64,000 bases of DNA. Source: an uncultured Collinsella sp. (GTDB lineage Bacteria > Actinomycetota > Coriobacteriia > Coriobacteriales > Coriobacteriaceae). This document shows, one piece after another, positions 62,564 to 64,000 of the stretch. Positions within the stretch are counted from its first letter, which is position 1. The number at the start of each line of letters is the position of its first letter. The stretch spans positions 1-64,000 of the forward strand of contig URPK01000011.1 of NCBI GenBank assembly GCA_900549715.1, given 5' to 3'. Both the position numbers and the translations under genes were made by a program. Under the pieces are notes generated by a model, which saw only the letters and a program-made list of their open reading frames with translations, searched no databases and had not been told where the DNA came from.

Positions 62564-62884
62564 ATGCGCGACGTAGCCGAAAGCGACTGGAAGCTGTTTA
62601 AGAAAATGCTTCCTCAATGGCAAGAACGTTATATGGAAAAGCTCATCGGCCAGTATGTTGAGATACTGAACGGCGACAGTGAAGCGTCCAGTAGATTTTG
62701 GGCACTAGAAGAGCGCCTCAATAGAGACAAGCTGTCCTCAGGCGTAATTGCAAACGACATTCGCCGCAGCACAATGCACCGCGAGATAGCCAATTTGCTT
62801 ATCGACAGCGTGATCACCCTTGACGACCTTGACGGTTTTACCGAGGACATTAAGAGCTATGCGCAACACTGGATTGGCCAGTAA
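62564..62884 (+). CDS. Small conserved helical protein of unknown function
   Basis: 106 residues, beginning MRDVAESDWKLFKKMLPQWQERYMEKL, a pattern I recognise from short gut-Firmicute and actinobacterial proteins sometimes mislabelled as multidrug transporters; it has no membrane segment. Helical, charged. GGAGGAC before the ATG (62564). Lower GC than neighbours. Followed by a hairpin at 62920-62957. Confidence 0.75.
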   Translation: MRDVAESDWKLFKKMLPQWQERYMEKLIGQYVEILNGDSEASSRFWALEERLNRDKLSSGVIANDIRRSTMHREIANLLIDSVITLDDLDGFTEDIKSYAQHWIGQ

Positions 62885-62919
62885 GAGCACTGAACGACAG
62901 ACATCCCCAGCAAAACGGG

Positions 62920-62957
62920 GCAAACGCCGGGCCACCTAATGGTTGTCCGGCGTTTGC
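62920..62957 (+). terminator. Terminator after the small conserved gene
   Basis: GCAAACGCCGG (62920-62930) pairs with CCGGCGTTTGC (62947-62957), with a flanking GCCACC/GGTTG. Not T-rich on the plus side. Confidence 0.7.
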
Positions 62958-62965
62958 GCAGATAA

Positions 62966-63001
62966 AACCTGCCAAAATAAACCTGTCCCTTTTTGGCAGG
63001 T
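62966..63001. repeat. CCTGTCCC-loop hairpin repeat, long type (copy 5)
   Basis: AACCTGCCAAAA (62966-62977), TAAACCTGTCCC, TTTTTGGCAGGT (62990-63001). Overlaps the first base of the permease stop codon (TGA, 63001-63003 on minus). Confidence 0.88.
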
Positions 63002-64000
63002 CACTCGGCGCTCTTGAGGGCGCCGACCATGTCGATCTTGTTGAGGGTACGATTGGTGGCTAGGTTGACGATAAACGTAAAGCCAAAGGAAAGCACCACG
63101 GCGAGCACGTAGCTTAGCGGCTCGACTTCGACGTCAAAGTACAGCGACGGCATCTGCAAAATGTACGTAAAACTCTCGGCCAGCAAGCCGCCCAGTGGCA
63201 CGCCCAGCGCGGCGCCAATTGCCGTGAGGATCAACGTCTCCTTGTTGACGTAATGGTGCACCTCGCCACGGCGGAAGCCCAGCACCTTGATGGTCGCCAG
63301 CTCGCGTTCGCGCTCGGAGATATTCGTGTTGGACAGCGTAAACACCACCACAAACGACAGGCATGCCGCCATAAAAGTCACGAGCACCACGACCGAATTG
63401 ATGATCGCAAAGTTCGCCTCGTAGTTCTGCCAATGTTCGGCCGTGCTCGAGATGGTGAGCCAACCGTCGCTCTTAAGCTTCTTGCTAAACGCAATCTGGT
63501 CGGCCGACGAGCCCTTAAGCAGCACAAAGACGCCGTTGAGGCGTGCGCTTCGACCGAACGCGCGCTCATAGGTGCCCTGCGTCATGTAAAGCGTGTTGCC
63601 AAGATAGTTAAGCGAAATGTCACTGACTTTGACCTTGGCAACATTGAGCGACGAATCCTGGACGTATGCCGTATCGCCCGGCTGAATCCCCAGCACCAGC
63701 TGTGAACTCTTACTCAGATACACGTCTCCGTCACGCAAAGACAGCGGCTCTTTGGACTCGTCCTCGAGGCGCACATAGTCGTCCAGGTCGTTCGTGCGGT
63801 CATCGGGCACCACGATCAGCTGCACGGTCTCGCTCTTGCCGCCAAACGTAAAGGTGACGTTGTCGGTCATAATCGGCAGCGTCGAAGTCACGGTCACGTT
63901 GGAATCATTGGCCGCGCTGCGCTCATCCAACGCCGCGCACGTCTGCGTAAAGTCATCGGGGTTGGCGACCGCCAGCAAGTCATAACGCGTGATATGCCCG
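63001..64000 (-). CDS. FtsX-like ABC transporter permease, C-terminal part (cut by window edge)
   Basis: The frame is open to base 64000, so the N-terminus is outside. The 333 visible residues include an extracytoplasmic MacB/PCD-like domain (to about residue 190), then the FtsX membrane block: FAIINSVVVLVTFMAACLSF, SERERELATIKVLGFRRGEVHHYV, TAIGAALGVPLGGLLAESF and YVLAVVLSFGFTFIVNLATN, ending MVGALKSAE. Typical of lipid/peptide-export or cell-division permeases. Stop TGA is flanked by copy 5 of the hairpin repeat. Confidence 0.9.
   Translation of the reverse strand, partial: GHITRYDLLAVANPDDFTQTCAALDERSAANDSNVTVTSTLPIMTDNVTFTFGGKSETVQLIVVPDDRTNDLDDYVRLEDESKEPLSLRDGDVYLSKSSQLVLGIQPGDTAYVQDSSLNVAKVKVSDISLNYLGNTLYMTQGTYERAFGRSARLNGVFVLLKGSSADQIAFSKKLKSDGWLTISSTAEHWQNYEANFAIINSVVVLVTFMAACLSFVVVFTLSNTNISERERELATIKVLGFRRGEVHHYVNKETLILTAIGAALGVPLGGLLAESFTYILQMPSLYFDVEVEPLSYVLAVVLSFGFTFIVNLATNRTLNKIDMVGALKSAE

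Overview
The window looks like a chromosomal segment of a high-GC anaerobic gut actinobacterium of class Coriobacteriia, most like Collinsella. This is inference from codon usage, an LAxTG-type sortase signal, a giant 2-hydroxyacyl-CoA dehydratase activase, an orphan OPT transporter, a pyrophosphate-like PFK signature and oxygen-sensitive radical SAM/Fe-S proteins. No rRNA, tRNA, CRISPR array or prophage was seen. The only mobile-element remnant is a 5'-truncated IS110-type transposase at the left edge.

Layout. 1-1.0 kb: IS110 remnant. 1.1-3.1 kb: groES-groEL. 3.1-4.0 kb: non-coding, with a 199-nt imperfect palindrome. 4.0-7.3 kb: divergent amidohydrolase and M20 peptidase. 7.4-17.9 kb: a long run of minus-strand genes (zinc-ribbon membrane protein, YitT, the Asp23/DUF2273/AmaP envelope-stress set, YebC, a large polytopic membrane protein, lgt, a NifU-like scaffold, dCMP deaminase, coaX). 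18.2-25.6 kb: OPT transporter, a large coiled-coil/CAP surface protein split by a seven-C tract, a DUF389 membrane protein and a small anchored protein. 26.1-31.6 kb: the 1598-residue activase with its TetR regulator. 31.9-35.2 kb: a 41-residue membrane peptide, a HAD phosphatase, and an MFS exporter with a TetR repressor. 35.2-38.8 kb: P-II/Amt nitrogen genes and a CmpB-like/HD pair. 39.0-45.5 kb: a DXS-like enzyme, then a complete polar amino-acid ABC transporter with a C26 gamma-glutamyl hydrolase. 45.6-49.1 kb: a lantibiotic-immunity-type ABC transporter with an XRE/DUF2975 pair. 49.3-51.6 kb: Hpt plus GGDEF-REC-HD-GYP signalling. 51.8-64.0 kb: alpha/beta hydrolase, radical SAM protein, methionine aminopeptidase, 2-hydroxyacid dehydrogenase, PIN/RelB-like toxin-antitoxin pair, M18 aminopeptidase, an Ntn amide hydrolase, PFK, a membrane-anchored XRE protein, and an FtsX-like permease cut by the window edge.

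The most unusual signals are non-coding. (1) At 40846-41068 six half-sites related to CTCRATCTGTAACA alternate in orientation, forming three inverted pairs, each separated by exactly 25 nt of unrelated sequence: a BIME-like array. (2) About ten short hairpins carry a CCTGTCCC (or GGGACAGG) loop with changing stems, and six of them abut or overlap the stop codon of the neighbouring gene in the same polarity. (3) Several 100-200-nt palindromes fill gene ends, one of them including the last codons of pfkA. (4) A G7 tract near the start of the surface-protein gene could switch it on and off.

Coordinates and protein features were read directly. Family names are recognised from motifs without database searches. 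Operon and regulation statements are inference.
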